Shown here: piece by piece, positions 5,744-6,490 of the stretch
How the letters are laid out: each line of letters starts with the position of its first letter
Position numbering within the stretch: position 1 is the first letter of the stretch
Assembly: GCA_003242605.1 (NCBI GenBank)
Contig: QGUZ01000292.1
Span: forward strand, 1-6,490
Direction: 5' to 3'
DNA length: 6,490 nucleotides
From: Actinomycetota bacterium
GTDB lineage: Bacteria > Actinomycetota > Actinomycetes > Streptosporangiales > Streptosporangiaceae
Notes under the pieces: model-generated
Databases searched by the model: none
Seen by the model: only the letters and a program-made list of their open reading frames with translations
What the model was told of the DNA's origin: nothing
Translations under genes and position numbers: made by a program

Positions 5744-6160
5744 CTAGCGGCGTTCCTCGCGCTGCTTGCACGCCATGCACAGGGTGGCGCGGGGGAAGGC
5801 GCGCAGCCGCTCCTTGCCGATCGGGCGCTGGCAGGACTCGCACACCCCGTAGGTGCCCGCGTCCACCCGGGCGATCGCCCGCTCGTTCTGCGCGAGCAGG
5901 TCGCGCGCGTTGAGGCTGAGGGCGATCTCGCGCTCGCGCTCGTAGGTCTTGGCGCCGGCGTCCGCCTCGTCGTCGCCGTCGCTCTCGATCGTCTCCGCCG
6001 CCATCCGGGCCTCGGCCCGTTCGATGTCGGCCTTGAGCTCCTCGATCTCCGCGAGCAGGCGAGCCTTGACCTCGGCCAGCTCCTCGCGGGTCCAGGCGCC
6101 GTCGTCCCCCCGGGTTTCGCCCTTCGCCGTACCCTTCCCCGTACGCGTCGTGCCGGCCAT
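5744..6160 (-). CDS. TraR/DksA-family zinc-finger RNA polymerase-binding protein
   Basis: Members of this family insert a coiled coil into the RNA polymerase secondary channel and adjust initiation, in proteobacteria together with ppGpp. The protein has 138 residues. It has a basic, disordered N-terminus (1-22), a first coiled-coil helix (about 24-60), an acidic tip DGDDEADAG (61-69), a second helix (about 71-101), and a four-cysteine zinc finger C107-x2-C110...C128-x2-C131 with FPRATLCMACK. Counting back from the first Cys, as in E. coli DksA (C114, with D71, D74 and A76), gives D64, D67 and G69, so the acidic tip pair is kept. The C107 to C128 spacing equals that of DksA. The start at 6160 is set by GAGGAGGG seven codon-free bases or fewer upstream; an in-frame ATG at 6181 lacks such a site. 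It lies upstream of rluD, as dksA-like genes do in Streptomyces. The family is sure; activity on RNA polymerase is inferred. Confidence 0.92.
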   Translation of the reverse strand: MAGTTRTGKGTAKGETRGDDGAWTREELAEVKARLLAEIEELKADIERAEARMAAETIESDGDDEADAGAKTYEREREIALSLNARDLLAQNERAIARVDAGTYGVCESCQRPIGKERLRAFPRATLCMACKQREERR

Positions 6161-6164
6161 CGTG

Positions 6165-6173
6165 CCCTCCTCG
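6165..6173 (-). promoter_or_regulatory. ribosome-binding site deciding the traR/dksA-type start
   Basis: On the minus strand CGAGGAGGG is followed by CAC and then G before the ATG at 6160. This strong site selects that ATG over the ATG at 6181, seven codons upstream, which precedes the ribosome-binding site. Confidence 0.75.
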
Positions 6174-6187
6174 CCGATCAACCGTCA

Positions 6188-6225
6188 GCGGACCGGGCGG
6201 CGCAGGCCGCCGCCCGCGGACCGGG
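6188..6225. promoter_or_regulatory. direct repeat flanking a hairpin upstream of the traR/dksA-type gene
   Basis: The decamer GCGGACCGGG occurs at 6188-6197 and 6216-6225, 28 bp apart. Between and partly within the copies, CGGGCGGC (6194-6201) pairs perfectly with GCCGCCCG (6209-6216) around a 7-nt loop. The structure lies 28-65 bp ahead of the traR-type start, in the 118-bp gap below the DUF167 gene. It may be a terminator or attenuator for DUF167 or a paired protein-binding site. I see no convincing -10/-35 pair in the gap. Confidence 0.35.
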
Positions 6226-6278
6226 TGCCGAGCGTCGTTCCCGGTCAGGGCCGATGACCTACCCACACCGGGGCCGTC

Positions 6279-6490
6279 TCACCCCTCCAGGAGCGCTTCG
6301 GCGCGCCGGGCGAGCTCCGCCTCGTCCCCGGTGATCTCGACCACCTTGTCGCGGCTCGTCGCCCCGGACACCAGCCGCACGTCCGCGCGCCGCACGCCGA
6401 ACGCCTCCGCCACCGCGCGCAGCGCCGCCTCGGTGGCCTTGCCGTCCACCGCCCGCTCGTTCACCTTCACCACCACGGCGGCGTCGCCGT
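6279..6490 (-). CDS. DUF167 (YggU-family) protein, partial, 5' end outside the window
   Basis: This is the C-terminal 70 or so residues of a small DUF167 protein; the full family is about 75-100 residues and its function is not established. Visible family marks are ARAVDGKATEAAL-like residues (NERAVDGKATEAALRAVAEAFGV) and the SGATSRDKVVEI core, followed by a short helical tail ending ALLEG. A GTG at 6476 could be mistaken for the start. The frame stays open to the window edge with DGDAAVVVKVNERAV, and homologues have about 20 more residues before this point, so the gene continues beyond 6490. The stop is TGA at 6281-6279. The same strand and 118-bp spacing make co-transcription with the traR-type gene possible but unproven. 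Confidence 0.85.
   Translation of the reverse strand, partial: GDAAVVVKVNERAVDGKATEAALRAVAEAFGVRRADVRLVSGATSRDKVVEITGDEAELARRAEALLEG

Noticed and set aside
6158..6181. traR/dksA gene starting at the ATG at 6181
   Set aside because: The strong GAGGAGGG site lies between this ATG and the one at 6160, so the downstream ATG is the start.
5219..6334. Plus-strand open frame of 371 codons across the rluD/traR region
   Set aside because: It is antisense to two clear family genes and has no recognisable domain or ribosome-binding site.
6279..6476. DUF167 gene complete from the GTG at 6476
   Set aside because: The frame stays open and family-like to the window edge and homologues have more N-terminal residues, so this is an internal valine codon.
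1..6490. tRNA, rRNA, CRISPR, insertion sequence or phage elements
   Set aside because: I see no cloverleaf, repeat-spacer array, transposase or terminal inverted repeats in the window.

Overview
The window is very GC-rich DNA with G/C at almost every third codon position and long spurious antisense open frames. Together with the gene families present, this points to a high-GC actinomycete. The paralogue style (an actinobacterial RluD-type pseudouridine synthase, a TraR/DksA-type protein and a large membrane Ser/Thr kinase) fits Streptosporangiales or a related order. That placement is inference, because no rRNA or other strong marker is present.

Layout. Positions 1-206 are a lower-GC leader with a T7 run and no gene. 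Positions 207-3356 (+) encode a 1049-residue transmembrane Ser/Thr protein kinase. It has an N-terminal cytoplasmic Hanks-type kinase domain, a linker of about 540 residues rich in Ala, Pro, Gly, Lys, Glu and Asp, one membrane span and a basic, aromatic extracytoplasmic domain in place of PASTA repeats. A 77-bp gap follows with a terminator-like hairpin and then a perfect 10-bp inverted repeat directly ahead of the next gene. Positions 3434-4500 (+) carry azlC and azlD, overlapping by 4 bp, which encode a two-component branched-chain amino acid exporter.

The right-hand part is on the minus strand and converges on azlD. In transcription order it holds the 3' end of a DUF167/YggU-family gene cut by the window edge (6279-6490), a TraR/DksA zinc-finger gene (5744-6160), a 274-bp gap and an RluD-type 23S rRNA pseudouridine synthase (4540-5469). 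In Streptomyces the gap between the dksA-like gene and rluD is filled by lspA (signal peptidase II); here there is no lspA.

How the genes fit together. The two halves look like separate transcription programmes meeting at about 4500-4540. The minus-strand genes are housekeeping genes for RNA polymerase modulation and rRNA modification. The plus-strand half holds an envelope signalling kinase and an independently controlled amino acid exporter. I see no mobile element, CRISPR array, RNA gene or clearly new multi-gene system. The points most worth a second look are a lone TTA leucine codon in the kinase, four R-L-x-x-aromatic motifs in its linker, its unassigned outer domain, the inverted repeat ahead of azlC, and the missing lspA.
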